The notes: generated from the letters alone by a model not told the origin. Shown: positions 19,397-31,900, counted from the stretch's first letter. The stretch is 64,000 nucleotides of DNA from Gilliamella sp. wkB308 (GCF_001690185.1 NZ_LZGN01000035.1:1-64000), one strand, 5' to 3'. Program-made: numbers and translations.

Positions 19397-22096
19397 ATGG
19401 CAGTAACTAATATGAATGAGTTAAATGAGTTAATGACCCGTGTTAAAAAAGCACAGGAAACTTATTCAACTTATACTCAAGAACAAGTGGATAAAATTTT
19501 CACGGAGGCTGCAAAAGCTGCTGCAGCTGCGAGAATTCCACTAGCCCAACAAGCTGTTGCTGAATCGGGTATGGGAATTGTAGAAGATAAAGTGATTAAA
19601 AACTTATTTGCTGCAGAATATATTCTAAACAAATATCGTCATGACAAAACTTGTGGCGTAGTGGCAGAAAATGAACCCTTTGGAACTATCACACTAGCCG
19701 AACCATTAGGGATCATATGTGGAATAGTACCGACGACCAATCCAACTTCTACCGCTATTTTCAAATCCCTTATCAGTCTTAAAACCCGTAACGCTATTGT
19801 CTTCTCTCCTCATCCTCGAGCCAAAAAATCAACTATTGAAGCAGCCAGAATTGTTCTAAATGCAGCAATCAAAGCTGGTGCGCCAAAAGATATTATTGGT
19901 TGGATTGATGAGCCTTCTATCGAATTATCAAATGCTTTAATGCATCATGATGATGTTGCAGCAATTTTAGCAACCGGCGGTCCGGGTATGGTAAAAGCAG
20001 CTTATAGTTCAGGTAAACCTGCACTAGGCGTTGGCGCAGGTAATACGCCTGTCATCATTGACGAAACAGCGGATTTAAAACGAGCAGTGGCTTCCGTTCT
20101 GATGTCTAAAACGTTTGATAATGGTATGATTTGTGCCTCTGAACAGGCTATCGTTGTAGTTGATTCTGTTTATGACGAAGTACGTCGCTTGTTAACACAA
20201 TACGGTGCATATGTTTTAAATGCTAAAGAGACAAAAGCCGTTCAAGGTATCATTTTAAATGATAAGGGTGCTTTGAATGCTAATATCGTTGGTCAACCAG
20301 CGACCAAAATTGCTGAATTAGCAGGTTTTAAAGTACCAGCGGGTTCAAAAGTACTTGTTGGTGAAGTAAGCAAAGTTGATTTATCTGAACCGTTTGCGCA
20401 TGAAAAACTTTCACCGACGTTAGCTATGTTTAAAGCTAAAGATTTTACTGAAGCCGTAGACAAGGCTGAAAAATTAGTTGAAATGGGCGGTATGGGGCAT
20501 ACTTCTGTTCTTTACACCGATCAAGATAGCAATCGTGAACGTATCGATTATTTTGGCAAAAAAATGAAAACCTGTCGTATCTTGATTAATCAGCCTGCTG
20601 CGCATGGTGGTATTGGTGATTTGTATAATTTTGATTTAGCGCCATCATTAACATTAGGTTGTGGTTCTTGGGGTGGAAACTCGGTATCTGAAAATGTTGG
20701 ACCGAAACACTTACTTAACAAGAAAACAATCGCTAAGAGAGCAGAAAACATGTTATGGCACAAATTACCAAGTTCTATCTATTTTAAACGTGGCTCACTT
20801 CCTATTGCTTTAAATGAAGTTGTTGAGCAAGGCGCAAAACGAGTCTTTTTAGTCACTGATAAATTCCTATTTAACAATGGTTATTCAAAACAAATCACCG
20901 ATCAATTAGAGTCACAAGGCGTTCTTTGTGAAACATTCTTTGATGTTGAAGCTGATCCAACCTTAAGTGTTGTTCGTAAAGGGACTGAATCAATGAGAGC
21001 ATTCCAGCCCGATACTGTTATTGCTTTAGGTGGTGGTTCACCAATGGATGCTGCAAAAATCATGTGGGTTCTTTATGAACACCCAGAAACTAAATTCGAC
21101 GAATTAGCATTACGTTTTATGGATATTCGTAAACGTGCTTGTCATTTCCCGAATATGGGCAAAAAAGCAAAATTGATCTGTGTTACCACAACATCAGGTA
21201 CTGGTTCTGAAGTGACACCATTTGCGGTTGTGACGGATGATGCAACCGGACAAAAATATCCGTTAGCCGATTATGCTGTTACGCCTCATATGGCAATTGT
21301 AGATGCTAACTTAGTGATGAATATGCCACGTTCACTTTGTGCCGCTGGCGGTTATGATGCGGTGACCCATGCATTAGAAGCTTATGTGTCAGTAATGGCA
21401 ACAGAGTTTTCTGACGGTCAAGCGTTACAAGCTTTAAGTATGCTTAAGTCCTATTTACCGACAAGTTATAAAGAAGGGGCTAAAAATCCTATCGCTCGCG
21501 AAAAAGTACACAGTGCAGCGACATTAGCGGGTGTTGCCTTTGCTCAAGCATTTTTAGGTATTTGTCACTCAATGGCGCATAAAATTGGTGCAGCTTTCCA
21601 TATTCCACATGGTGTGGCTAATGCAATGCTCATCAGCAATGTTGTCCGTTTTAATGCAACAGATAAGCCAACTAAACAAGGTACATTTAGTCAATATGGT
21701 TATCCTCAAGCCATTCGTCGATATGCTGAAATTGCTGATCATTTAGGTTTAACGGCTGCTGCGGATAAAGATGAGAAGAAAGTTGAGAAATTAATTGGTT
21801 GGTTAGATCAACTTAGAAAAGATCTTGAAATACCATTCTCTATAAAAGAGTTTGGTGTGGATGAAAAAACATTCTTAGCACAAGTTGACCAACTTGCTGT
21901 AGATGCATTTGATGACCAATGTACTGGCGCAAATCCTCGTTATCCTTTAATTGCTGAACTAAAACAAATCTTGCTTGATACCTATTATGGTCGTCCATAT
22001 CAAGATAAAGGTGATATCAGTGAGGATGTTGCTGTGCATACAGCGGCTAAAGGTGTAGCTTCTACTACTAAGAAAAAAGCGGTAAAAAAGAAATAA
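19397..22096 (+). CDS. adhE: Bifunctional aldehyde-alcohol dehydrogenase AdhE
   Basis: An 899-residue fusion. Residues ~1-440 are a CoA-acylating aldehyde dehydrogenase with the catalytic Cys near 245 (DNGMICASEQ). Residues ~450-870 are an iron-dependent alcohol dehydrogenase with GGGSPMDAAK, the GTGSEVTPFAV segment and the Fe ligands in DAVTHALEAY and GICHSMAHKIGAAFH. It reduces acetyl-CoA to ethanol in fermentation and forms spirosomes in relatives. An AAGGAG box precedes the ATG. The extreme C-terminus is a short lysine-rich tail, as in enteric AdhE. It is a single gene with its own terminator, consistent with a fermentative gut lifestyle. Confidence 0.97.
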   Translation: MAVTNMNELNELMTRVKKAQETYSTYTQEQVDKIFTEAAKAAAAARIPLAQQAVAESGMGIVEDKVIKNLFAAEYILNKYRHDKTCGVVAENEPFGTITLAEPLGIICGIVPTTNPTSTAIFKSLISLKTRNAIVFSPHPRAKKSTIEAARIVLNAAIKAGAPKDIIGWIDEPSIELSNALMHHDDVAAILATGGPGMVKAAYSSGKPALGVGAGNTPVIIDETADLKRAVASVLMSKTFDNGMICASEQAIVVVDSVYDEVRRLLTQYGAYVLNAKETKAVQGIILNDKGALNANIVGQPATKIAELAGFKVPAGSKVLVGEVSKVDLSEPFAHEKLSPTLAMFKAKDFTEAVDKAEKLVEMGGMGHTSVLYTDQDSNRERIDYFGKKMKTCRILINQPAAHGGIGDLYNFDLAPSLTLGCGSWGGNSVSENVGPKHLLNKKTIAKRAENMLWHKLPSSIYFKRGSLPIALNEVVEQGAKRVFLVTDKFLFNNGYSKQITDQLESQGVLCETFFDVEADPTLSVVRKGTESMRAFQPDTVIALGGGSPMDAAKIMWVLYEHPETKFDELALRFMDIRKRACHFPNMGKKAKLICVTTTSGTGSEVTPFAVVTDDATGQKYPLADYAVTPHMAIVDANLVMNMPRSLCAAGGYDAVTHALEAYVSVMATEFSDGQALQALSMLKSYLPTSYKEGAKNPIAREKVHSAATLAGVAFAQAFLGICHSMAHKIGAAFHIPHGVANAMLISNVVRFNATDKPTKQGTFSQYGYPQAIRRYAEIADHLGLTAAADKDEKKVEKLIGWLDQLRKDLEIPFSIKEFGVDEKTFLAQVDQLAVDAFDDQCTGANPRYPLIAELKQILLDTYYGRPYQDKGDISEDVAVHTAAKGVASTTKKKAVKKK

Positions 22097-22122
22097 TCTA
22101 AAAAATTATTTTTGATTAAATT

Positions 22123-22157
22123 AAACCCTGAAATTGTCTATATTTCAGGGTTTTTTT
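22123..22157 (+). terminator. Rho-independent terminator of adhE
   Basis: A 12-bp stem (AAACCCTGAAAT 22123-22134, ATTTCAGGGTTT 22142-22153) with a 7-base loop, running into TTTTTTT. Confidence 0.92.
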
Positions 22158-22208
22158 ATGTTTTTGATTTTTTTTTAAGCAAACAAAATAAAATTTGTTT
22201 TTTTTTGC

Positions 22209-22237
22209 TTGCAAGGTTAAATGTTCTAGTCCATAAT
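22209..22237 (+). promoter_or_regulatory. Sigma-70 promoter of the tRNA-tuf operon
   Basis: The -35 element TTGCAA (22209-22214) and -10 element CATAAT (22232-22237) are 17 bases apart. A GC-rich discriminator (GCGC) follows the -10, as at stringently controlled stable-RNA promoters. The first tRNA begins 14 bases after the -10. Confidence 0.75.
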
Positions 22238-22250
22238 GCGCAGCACTTAG

Positions 22251-22326
<76 letters not shown>

Positions 22327-22359
22327 TTTTCCTAAGTAGACAAATTTAAAAAGATTCGG

Positions 22360-22444
<85 letters not shown>

Positions 22445-22500
22445 TATATCTAATATTAGCAATAGCTAATTGAAGCATTTAGGTAGCCGAGTTTGAACAT

Positions 22501-22575
<75 letters not shown>

Positions 22576-22578
22576 ATT

Positions 22579-22654
22579 GCTGATATAGCTCAGTTGGTAG
22601 AGCGCACCCTTGGTAAGGGTGAGGTCGGCAGTTCAAATCTGCCTATCAGCACCA
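22579..22654 (+). tRNA. thrT: tRNA-Thr (anticodon GGT)
   Basis: A 76-nt cloverleaf starting 4 bases after the tRNA-Gly CCA, with anticodon GGT at 22612-22614 and encoded CCA at 22652-22654. The T-loop reads TTCAAAT instead of the more usual TTCGAAT. Confidence 0.97.
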
Positions 22655-22793
22655 TTCTTGTTACTTTCCTAAACTTCTAAAAATATCAAATTTGACTGCT
22701 TAAAAGCTTGTCACTTGACGGCTTTATCTGTTATTATTCAGAGCTAATTTTAAGTTAGTATTATGTTGATATAAAATATAATACTTGGTTAAT

Positions 22794-22808
22794 GTGGTGA
22801 TTCACCAC
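22794..22808 (+). other. Short perfect dyad in the tuf leader
   Basis: GTGGTGA (22794-22800) and TCACCAC (22802-22808) are a perfect inverted repeat around one base, 30 bases before the tuf ATG. It may fold in the leader mRNA or be a protein site. Its role is unknown. Confidence 0.35.
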
Positions 22809-22837
22809 CGATTTGTATTACATTTGAGGGACAATAA

Positions 22838-24022
<1,185 letters not shown>

Positions 24023-24063
24023 TTTAAAACCTTCTATCGCATCACCGATGCAAACAAGTAAGA

Positions 24064-24088
24064 AAGGCGTACATTGTGCGCCTTTTTT
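24064..24088 (+). terminator. Terminator of tuf
   Basis: AAGGCGTACA pairs with TGTGCGCCTT (one G-T pair) and runs into TTTTTT. From 24089 to 24405 the sequence is AT-rich with no further gene seen; the promoter of the next operon probably lies there. Confidence 0.85.
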
Positions 24089-24405
24089 ATTGTGCTTTTT
24101 AAGCAACGTTAAAACAAATCTTGGTTTTAAATCAATTATATTCTTTTTATCCTTTCAATTAACCTAAAAACACATAGATTGATAGTTTACTTAAAAATTC
24201 ATATATTCCCTCCAAATTCTTCGATTAACCATAATCAGTGCCGTATTTACTCATTTATATATTGATTGACATTAACAAATTATATTTAAAATAAAGATAA
24301 AAAAACATATTAAATACAGACTATTACTTTATTTTCAGAAAGATTTTATATATCATTTAAATTATCTTTACTAGATCTTTTCGCATAAAATAATGAGGAA
24401 AATGT

Positions 24406-26448
24406 ATGAAACCAATTGGAATGAAAGTAGATGGTAATATAATTAGTGAACTTTCAGATAAAATACCTACCCATATAGTTGCTTTAAATGAACTTATCAA
24501 AAATGCCTATGATGCCTTTGCAACTGAAGTTATTATCACCCTTGATACAATTAATAAAAAACTGGTTATTAAAGATAATGGCTTAGGAATGGATGATAGA
24601 GGTATTAAGAAGCTTTTCCATATTTCCAATAGCGACAAAAAGTTTGGAAAACTTATCCGTAATAAGGAAAGCAAATTAAAAAGATATACACAGGGTTCCA
24701 AAGGATTAGGTTTTTTATCTGTTTTTAAATTTGGCGCTAATGTTATATGGGTAACAAATAAAAATAAAAAAAAGATAACATTTTCAGTCAATAAAGATGA
24801 ATTAATTTCACTAAAAAATCTAGCTACCTATCGTGTAGAAACAAAGGAAGAAATATCTACTGAAATAGGTACGACTATTACAATTGATCTCTATCAAGAC
24901 GATAATGATGATTTAGAGAAATATTTTTCACAAGACAAAAATATTAAAAAATTAGTTAATGCCTTTTATGATGATCAATTTAAAATAGTTTTAAAGACAA
25001 ATCATGGTCAATATGAAAATGAAAGTCATGCTAATTTTGTAGATATAGATAAAGAAGATCAGCTTTTTTATATTACATATTCATCCGAAAAATCAAAAAT
25101 TGAGTTTTTTTATAAAGGTGGAAAATATGATGAAATAAAGTATGACATTAATACTAATGATTACAAATTAGATATAGAGTTAATTGCATATTCTTTCAAA
25201 TCAGGCGGTACGAAAAAAGTTTCACAATTATATTATCGAGAACATGATGATGCACTAATTCCATTAATTTATGTCAATAATAATTTATTTCATAATTATA
25301 CTTTATTCGACCCAAGTATATTCAGAAAAAAGAGATCTGGGAATGTATTACCACAACTAATTGGTCATATTAAAATCATAAGTTCTCATCCTTTAATGGA
25401 GTTTAATTCTGATAGAACTAATTTTGTACAAAACAAATTAACATCTAACATCAAGGAAAAGTTAAAGGAATTAAACCAAAAGATTCAGGAGGATGGCTCT
25501 TTTTTTAGGAATAAAATTAAAGAAAAATTTGGAAATGTCGAAACTGGAGCTGCATATCCTTATGATATAAACAAATCTACATCAACAAATGGTAAAGAAA
25601 GAAATCTTTTACCTCAACCTGCTCAAATAACTTTACGACAAAAACTAAAAAGAATAACTATCCCTTCAGGACAAATAAATCTTTTAAAAGAAATTACGTT
25701 TGCTTGTAATAGTAGCGGGGAGCAGATAGATCTTGTTCAAGATATACAAATAGAAATTGATGGAGAAAAAGCTACCAAATTTATTTTACAAAGTCAGGAT
25801 TCACCATGTGAAAAATCAATTAAATATATTTACAATGATTCAATAACTGGAAAGGTAGTTGAAAACTTAAAACTAATATTTGAATTACCGGAAGCTATGA
25901 TCACAGCTAACAGTAAAAAAAGCTTATTTAATCTTCCTTTAACTAAAGACTATTCAATCAAGATTCCATATGTTTCGAAATTAATAGTTCAACTTGAAAA
26001 AATTTATAAACAAAAAGGAGAATATAATGAAACCATTGCTTGCGCATTGAGAAGTATCTTTGAGTTATGTAGTGATTATTTAAAAAATAAAGATCCTAAT
26101 ATTTTCCCAATTTCCTTAACTATAAATGAATTAGAATCTAGAGTTAAATATATTATTGAATTCATAGCATTAAATAATAAACTGAAGACTGAATTGAGTA
26201 AAACTATAGCTATAGATTATAAGTCTTTCAATAAGTTATTAGATAAAGAAGAATTTTTAAATATGGTGAAAAAAGCTCATTTAGGAGCTCATAAATCAAT
26301 GCTTTATTTATCAGATTCAGAAATAAATGATATAGCAAAAAAAGCTGGGTTATTTGCTGTTCTTTCTGATGCCTTGTTATATAATGTTTCTGATAATATT
26401 ATTTCTGAATGTAAAAAACCAGAACCACTAAACAGTAAAGGGAAATAA
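24406..26448 (+). CDS. GHKL (MutL/MORC/Hsp90-like) ATPase
   Basis: A 680-residue protein with an N-terminal GHKL ATP-binding domain: N-box NELIKNAYDA (28-37), G1 box DNGLGMD (57-63) and GSKGLGFLSVFKFG (97-110), then a second transducer-like domain. The C-terminal half is not recognised and shows no evident nuclease motif. A GAGGAAAA box precedes the ATG. The methyltransferase gene starts 2 bases after its stop, so the two form one unit. Iyer, Abhiman and Aravind described MutL/MORC-like GHKL ATPases linked to DNA methylases in prokaryotic restriction-modification-like systems. This pair fits that description, and a defence role is inferred. Base composition is strikingly AT-rich, which suggests transfer. 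Confidence 0.8.
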   Translation: MKPIGMKVDGNIISELSDKIPTHIVALNELIKNAYDAFATEVIITLDTINKKLVIKDNGLGMDDRGIKKLFHISNSDKKFGKLIRNKESKLKRYTQGSKGLGFLSVFKFGANVIWVTNKNKKKITFSVNKDELISLKNLATYRVETKEEISTEIGTTITIDLYQDDNDDLEKYFSQDKNIKKLVNAFYDDQFKIVLKTNHGQYENESHANFVDIDKEDQLFYITYSSEKSKIEFFYKGGKYDEIKYDINTNDYKLDIELIAYSFKSGGTKKVSQLYYREHDDALIPLIYVNNNLFHNYTLFDPSIFRKKRSGNVLPQLIGHIKIISSHPLMEFNSDRTNFVQNKLTSNIKEKLKELNQKIQEDGSFFRNKIKEKFGNVETGAAYPYDINKSTSTNGKERNLLPQPAQITLRQKLKRITIPSGQINLLKEITFACNSSGEQIDLVQDIQIEIDGEKATKFILQSQDSPCEKSIKYIYNDSITGKVVENLKLIFELPEAMITANSKKSLFNLPLTKDYSIKIPYVSKLIVQLEKIYKQKGEYNETIACALRSIFELCSDYLKNKDPNIFPISLTINELESRVKYIIEFIALNNKLKTELSKTIAIDYKSFNKLLDKEEFLNMVKKAHLGAHKSMLYLSDSEINDIAKKAGLFAVLSDALLYNVSDNIISECKKPEPLNSKGK

Positions 26449-26449
26449 A

Positions 26450-27658
26450 ATGTTAGGTGATATATCATTCCGTAATTATAAAAAAAATGATATACATGGT
26501 TTAGCGCTTTATCCTGCAACTATGATAGCGCCAGTTCAAAATCTTATTCTTCAAGAACTTTTAAAATCGGAAAATATTGAATCTGTTTTTGATCCTTTTT
26601 TTGGCTCAGGTACAGCACTTTACGAAGCATTGGAATTATGTCCTGATATTGAACTAGTTGGTTGTGATATCAATCCTCTAGCCCATTTAATAACAAAAGT
26701 GAAATTACAAGGAATAACAAAAAGTATAAAAATTGATATAGAAAAATTAAAAAATTATTTAAATAATGTTGAAATAGATGATTTTTCATTTCCGAATATG
26801 AATAAATGGTTTCGTTCAGATATTATTATTAGTCTAAAAAAAATTCGCCAATCTATTATTTTGATAAAAAGTAAAAGGAATAGACTCTATTTTTGGTCAA
26901 TTTTAAGTACATTTATTCGCAAATATAGTAATACACGTAGTTCAACATATAAATTACACGTTAAAGACATTGAATGTATTCAACGTATGAAGAATAATTT
27001 AATAGATGATTTTCTTACTAGCGTTGAACAAAATATTTCAAAATTCACTATTTCATCGTCTAATTTGAAGTTATATAAAAACGATTCTTTAAAACAATTG
27101 GCTAAATTCAAAAAAAATTCAATAGATTTATCTATATCATCACCACCCTATGGGGATAATGCAACAACAGTACCCTATGGACAGTTTTCATCATTAGCAC
27201 TCCATTGGATTGATAAAAAAGATTTGGCTTTTGATGGTTGGGAATTAGATAATTATTCAGCAATAGATCGAAAGAGTTTAGGTGGATTTTATAAAGGTCC
27301 AATTGAAAACGAGACAGGGAATTTATTATTACAACCGTATTTAGACGATATATCACTTTCAAAACAAAAAAAAGTAATTAGCTTTTTTAAAGATTATTTC
27401 TTATTTCTTGATGAACTATGCAGAGTTACCAAAAAATATATTGTGTTGACTTTGGGAAATCGTACTGTTGATGGAGTTAATATCAACCTAACATCAATCA
27501 CTCAAGAATACTTAGAACATAAAAATTTCAGAAATATCTATGAATGCAACCGAGAGATTCCTAATAAACGAATACCAAAATTAACATCGAAAGTGAACAA
27601 TAATTCTGTTTTTTCGATGAGTAAAGAGTTTGTTATTATTCATAGAAAAACTATCTAA
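26450..27658 (+). CDS. DNA methyltransferase with SPPY motif
   Basis: A 402-residue SAM-dependent DNA methylase. Motif I is FDPFFGSGTALYEA (about 47-60), with the acidic end of the next strand in VGCDINPLAH. Motif IV is SSPPYGDNA near residue 229. SPPY is commonest in N4-cytosine methylases, but the order motif I then IV means the target base should not be assumed. The C-terminal part (ITQEYLEHKNF, NRTVDG) resembles the family's closing strands. It sits 2 bases behind the GHKL ATPase gene in a two-gene unit and probably marks self DNA for that ATPase. Confidence 0.85.
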   Translation: MLGDISFRNYKKNDIHGLALYPATMIAPVQNLILQELLKSENIESVFDPFFGSGTALYEALELCPDIELVGCDINPLAHLITKVKLQGITKSIKIDIEKLKNYLNNVEIDDFSFPNMNKWFRSDIIISLKKIRQSIILIKSKRNRLYFWSILSTFIRKYSNTRSSTYKLHVKDIECIQRMKNNLIDDFLTSVEQNISKFTISSSNLKLYKNDSLKQLAKFKKNSIDLSISSPPYGDNATTVPYGQFSSLALHWIDKKDLAFDGWELDNYSAIDRKSLGGFYKGPIENETGNLLLQPYLDDISLSKQKKVISFFKDYFLFLDELCRVTKKYIVLTLGNRTVDGVNINLTSITQEYLEHKNFRNIYECNREIPNKRIPKLTSKVNNNSVFSMSKEFVIIHRKTI

Positions 27659-27663
27659 GAGGG

Positions 27664-28341
27664 TTATTTTTTCACAACCCTCTCCACCGCCTTCACCGTT
27701 ATCCCCAGAATTTTAGCAATATCCTCAACCGAAACACCTTTTTTCAACAATGCATTAATCAGTATTTTCTTTTCAGACTCTGCTTTTTCTCGACGTGCTT
27801 TTTCTATTTTTGTTTTATCCCTTTCAACCGCCAACTTCTCTTTAGCAATCAACTTTTCTTCCTTACGAATACGTTCAACCACTTGATAAGTTGGGACGTA
27901 TTTTAGGCTTTGTTCTAACTCGTCCATAAGTTTAGTACTGCGGAAGCTGATATAGGATTTTGGGGTGATGATTAGGTGGTCGATTAGGTCGATATTTAAA
28001 ATTCGTCCGACTTGGATTAGGCGATCGGTGATATCTTTATCTGCTTCGGACGGCGTCAGTGATCCTGACGGGTGGTTATGTACTAATATCACGCGTGAGG
28101 CGTTTTTCATTACCGCAACACGAAATACATTCATCGGTTCAACGTCGACCGATTTATAACTGCCAAGTGCAATCAGTTCGATATACAGGATATAACCAGC
28201 TTGATTCATCCCAATCATCCAAAGATGCTCTTTTTCTTGGTCGATTTGGTTATCACGCAATAACACACGTTGCATAATGCTGTAGACATCGTCTGTGCCT
28301 TCAATATAGCGTTTGTCATGCTTGGTTAGTTTTATATCCAT
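27664..28341 (-). CDS. RadC-like JAB domain protein (copy A)
   Basis: 225 residues from ATG 28341, which has an AGGTGA box just upstream; a TTG 21 bases earlier lacks one. A RadC-type JAB/MPN metalloprotease-like domain fills residues ~1-130, with the metal motif H88-x-H90 and D101 in HNHPSGSLTPSEAD. A charged coiled coil follows, then a short HTH-like tail (VSVEDIAKILGITVKAVERV). Residues ~1-170 match copy B (46421-47140) but the tails differ. RadC-like proteins often sit in mobile or defence islands; the reaction is unknown. The gene lies within one of the two 953-bp direct repeats and converges with the methyltransferase gene. Confidence 0.85.
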   Translation of the reverse strand: MDIKLTKHDKRYIEGTDDVYSIMQRVLLRDNQIDQEKEHLWMIGMNQAGYILYIELIALGSYKSVDVEPMNVFRVAVMKNASRVILVHNHPSGSLTPSEADKDITDRLIQVGRILNIDLIDHLIITPKSYISFRSTKLMDELEQSLKYVPTYQVVERIRKEEKLIAKEKLAVERDKTKIEKARREKAESEKKILINALLKKGVSVEDIAKILGITVKAVERVVKK

Positions 28342-28779
28342 TTTATCACCTTGTAAAATCAATTAAAAAATAATATAGCATATTTTTCTTAGACTTAGCA
28401 GTAGTTAATTAATCTTGGTCATACCTGTGATGATTATTTTATGCTTGCCTGATAGGTTCATCGTAAACTGCAATAAAAATCATTTAGCATTTTAGTTTGG
28501 ATTCTAATTTTACTAATTTTTATTAGGAAACACCTAAAATAACAGCAGATAATTCAATATCAACAATCCAATCTAATGAGTTCAACAGTTTAAAATAGTT
28601 GGGCGTTTTTTTGACTAGTTCGGACAAATGATTATTGCTTCAAAGCAAGCTTACTTGATATTTTTTGTATCCCACCAATAAAATAATGACAGCATAATAA
28701 TATTGCCGGGTAGATTATAAAATTGAGGGTTATCATTGATGTGATACCTAACATCCCCATAATAAAATCTAGATTAAAA
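27827..28779. repeat. 953-bp direct repeat, copy A
   Basis: From the RadC core through its upstream region into a membrane-protein fragment, this segment matches 46626-47578 base for base in length, with scattered substitutions and no net indel seen. Both copies are in the same orientation. Similarity falls off at both ends. Confidence 0.9.
28342..28631. other. Conserved non-coding region inside repeat A
   Basis: No gene is seen. Almost every base is shared with 47141-47430 in copy B, including a GGGCGTTTTTTTGACTAGTT segment. It probably holds the RadC promoter. Confidence 0.5.
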
Positions 28780-28900
28780 ATCGATTTATAATCATCTCCC
28801 ATAATTAATATGAAGAAAATTGGTGACATTAAGGTAATGATAAAACCAATTGGCACTCCGCTTAAATAGCCTACCGAAGAAATGCTTTGAAAATAAAAAA
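28632..28900 (-). pseudogene. Truncated small membrane protein (immunity-like remnant)
   Basis: The reading frame on the minus strand encodes the last ~55 residues (FNLDFIMGMLGITSMITL to SSKLALKQ), identical to the 147-residue membrane protein at 47431-47874. Upstream the sequence diverges and meets a stop codon in frame near 28900. No good start or ribosome-binding site is seen. This is best read as a 3' remnant left by recombination. Confidence 0.7.
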
Positions 28901-28975
28901 ATAGCTATAAAATTATACAAAATTTGAGATAATAAAAAAGGATAAAGGATATAACTTTAATGGAGATAGTGCTTA

Positions 28976-31900
28976 ATGATAATAATTAAAGAGCAATCAA
29001 ATTTTGGTTTTCTAGTTGAACACGATCCACTGTTTGTCGAATTAGCATGTACAGCCGAGCGAGCATTTAGCAGTGATCCTAATACCACATTAATAAAATT
29101 ACGGCAATTAGCTGAAGCAATGGCACAACATATTGCTGCCAAGGCTGGTATTGAATTTAATGAACGCACTTCTCAGTCTGATTTGTTGTATAAGATTAGT
29201 AATGAACTCAAATTAGAACCCATTATCCGAAATCTTTTTCATACATTACGTATTGAAGGAAATAAAGCTACTCATCAATTTAAAACCAAGCACAAAGAAG
29301 CAAAAGATGGACTTTTAGTTGCTTACAAATTAGCAATATGGTTTCACCAATCTTTTAGTCAAGCTGGTGTGCTATTTAAACCAGGACCTTTTAAACCACT
29401 TGTTGACCCCAGCGAGCATTTGCGCAGTTTACAGTCAGAAATCAGTAAACTTAAAATAGAACTAGAACAAGCCAATATTGAACTCAATTCAAGTCAACAA
29501 TTTAATGAATTACTCGCTAAAGAAAAGACTGAATTTGAAACCTTAGCTTTAAAAATGGATGAAGAGGCGCGATCCCTATCTCAACAGGCCCAAGAAAATG
29601 AGGCAATGTTACTCAAACAACAGAAAGAATATGAAATAAAGATTAAGGATTTACAACAAGCACTTGCTCTACAAGACGTAAAAGCTCAAAAAGTATCTCG
29701 TAATACAATAAGTAAGAAAGCTAAGAAAGCAAGTCAACAAATAGAATTAAGCGAAGAACTCACACGAATTTTAATTGATATGCAGCTTATTGAAGCGGGT
29801 TGGCAAGCTGACACCGAACAGTTAAATTATAAAAAGGGTACTCGCCCAGAAAAAAATAAATATTTAGCCATTGCCGAATGGCCGACAGAACATAAAGGCG
29901 AAAAAGGATGGGCTGATTATGTTTTATTTGCGGGATTAACACCAATTGCAGTTGTTGAAGCTAAGAAAAAGAATAAAAATGTTTCCGGAAAAATCGGTCA
30001 AGCTGAACGTTATAGTAAAGGCTTCCAAGTATTACCACCATTGATTGGTGCATGGGAACTTGAAAAAAGAACGATTGCTTGGCCTGATGAATCAGATTGC
30101 CACTACAAAATTCCTTTTGTTTATTCTTGTAATGGTCGTCCATACATTAAGCAATTAGCTGAACAGTCAGGAACATGGTTTCGTGATGTTCGTGATGGCG
30201 CCAATTTAAAGCGTCCTTTATTATCCTTTCATTCACCACAAGGACTCTTAGATCTACTTAATCGTAGTCGAGAAAACGCTGAACAACAACTAAAACAAGA
30301 ACCATTTGCCTATTTGCAATTAAGGGATTATCAAGAGAAAGCAATTGTTGCGACAGAAAATACCCTTTCCAAAGGGATACGAACAGTTTTAATTGCGATG
30401 GCAACAGGAACAGGTAAAACTCGAACAATTATAGGTTTGATGTACCGCTTTTTAAAAACTGAACGATTTAAACGAATTCTATTTTTAGTTGATCGTACCG
30501 CTTTAGGAGAACAGGCAATAGATTCTTTTAATGAAGCCACGTTAGAACAAAATCTCACTTTATCTAAAATCTATAACTTAGCCGAGCTTGGTTCTATGGT
30601 GACTGAAGCTGAAACACGAATACAAGTGGCAACCGTGCAAGCAATGGTCAAACGCATTTTTAAGAGCGATAATCCACCCTTAATCGATCAGTTTGATTGC
30701 ATCATAATTGACGAGGCGCATCGTGGTTATACATTAGATCAAGAAATGACAGAAGGTGAGATGGCAATACGTGACGCCACGCAATATTTATCAAGTTATC
30801 GTCGAGTATTAGATTATTTTGATGCGGTAAAAATTGCGCTAACGGCAACACCCGCAAAACATACTAGCGATATTTTTGGTAAGCCTGTTTATATTTATTC
30901 ATATCGAGAAGCTGTTGCCGATGACTGGTTAATTGATCATGAACCGCCAATACGTTATCAAACTTTATTAACACAAAATGGTATTACGTTTACCAAAGGT
31001 GAAAAAGTAAGCTCCATCAATACGCAAACCGGTGAAATTGAAACTGCTGAATTAGAAGATGAGCTTAATTTTGAAGTAGATGCATTTAATCGTCGGGTAA
31101 TAAATGAAAACTTTAACCGAGTAATTTGCGAACAATTGGTAAATGAACTCGATCCGTTTGGTGAAGAAAAAACATTAATTTTCTGTGCTACCGATCTGCA
31201 TGCAGATATGGTTAAACGCTTATTAGATGATGCATTTAAGAATCTCTATAATGGTGAATATAATCAAGCTGCTGTCGCTAAGATTACCGGGCAGAGTGAT
31301 AAAGTTGATCAATTAATCAAACAATATAAAAATGAACGCTATCCAAATATAGCTATCACTGTTGATTTATTAACAACCGGTATTGATGTGCCAAAAATTT
31401 GTAATTTAGTCTTTATGCGCCGAGTCAAATCCCGTATCTTATATGAACAAATGATTGGTCGTGCAACAAGACGATGTGATAACATAGGTAAAACGGTATT
31501 TCGAATATATGATCCGGTTGATATTTATGTCGCATTAAAAGACGTCAACACTATGCAACCGTTAGTTAAAGATCCTAATATCACCCTTGAGCAATTAATT
31601 GATGAACTAAGTGATCCTAAATTATTAACTAAAGCATTACAAACATCAGGTGATATGGCAGGTGAAACTTATGCTGATGTAATTTTAAATCAATTAAATC
31701 AAAAATTAATGCGAATCTTGCGTAAGGCTGAGCAAAAAGCGGAAAATAAGCCTGAATTAAGACAAAAGTTAGATGAATTACAAACTTTATGGGATGTTGA
31801 ACCGAAAAAACTACATAATTATTTACATAAAATTGGTCCTGAATCTGCTGCGAATTTTATCAAACAACATCATGGGTTAATTAATCAATTAAATGAAGTC

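Noticed and set aside
28632..28856. Intact small membrane-protein gene
   Set aside because: Only the last part matches the full gene at 47431-47874. The start would be an unsupported GTG, and the frame meets a stop soon upstream.
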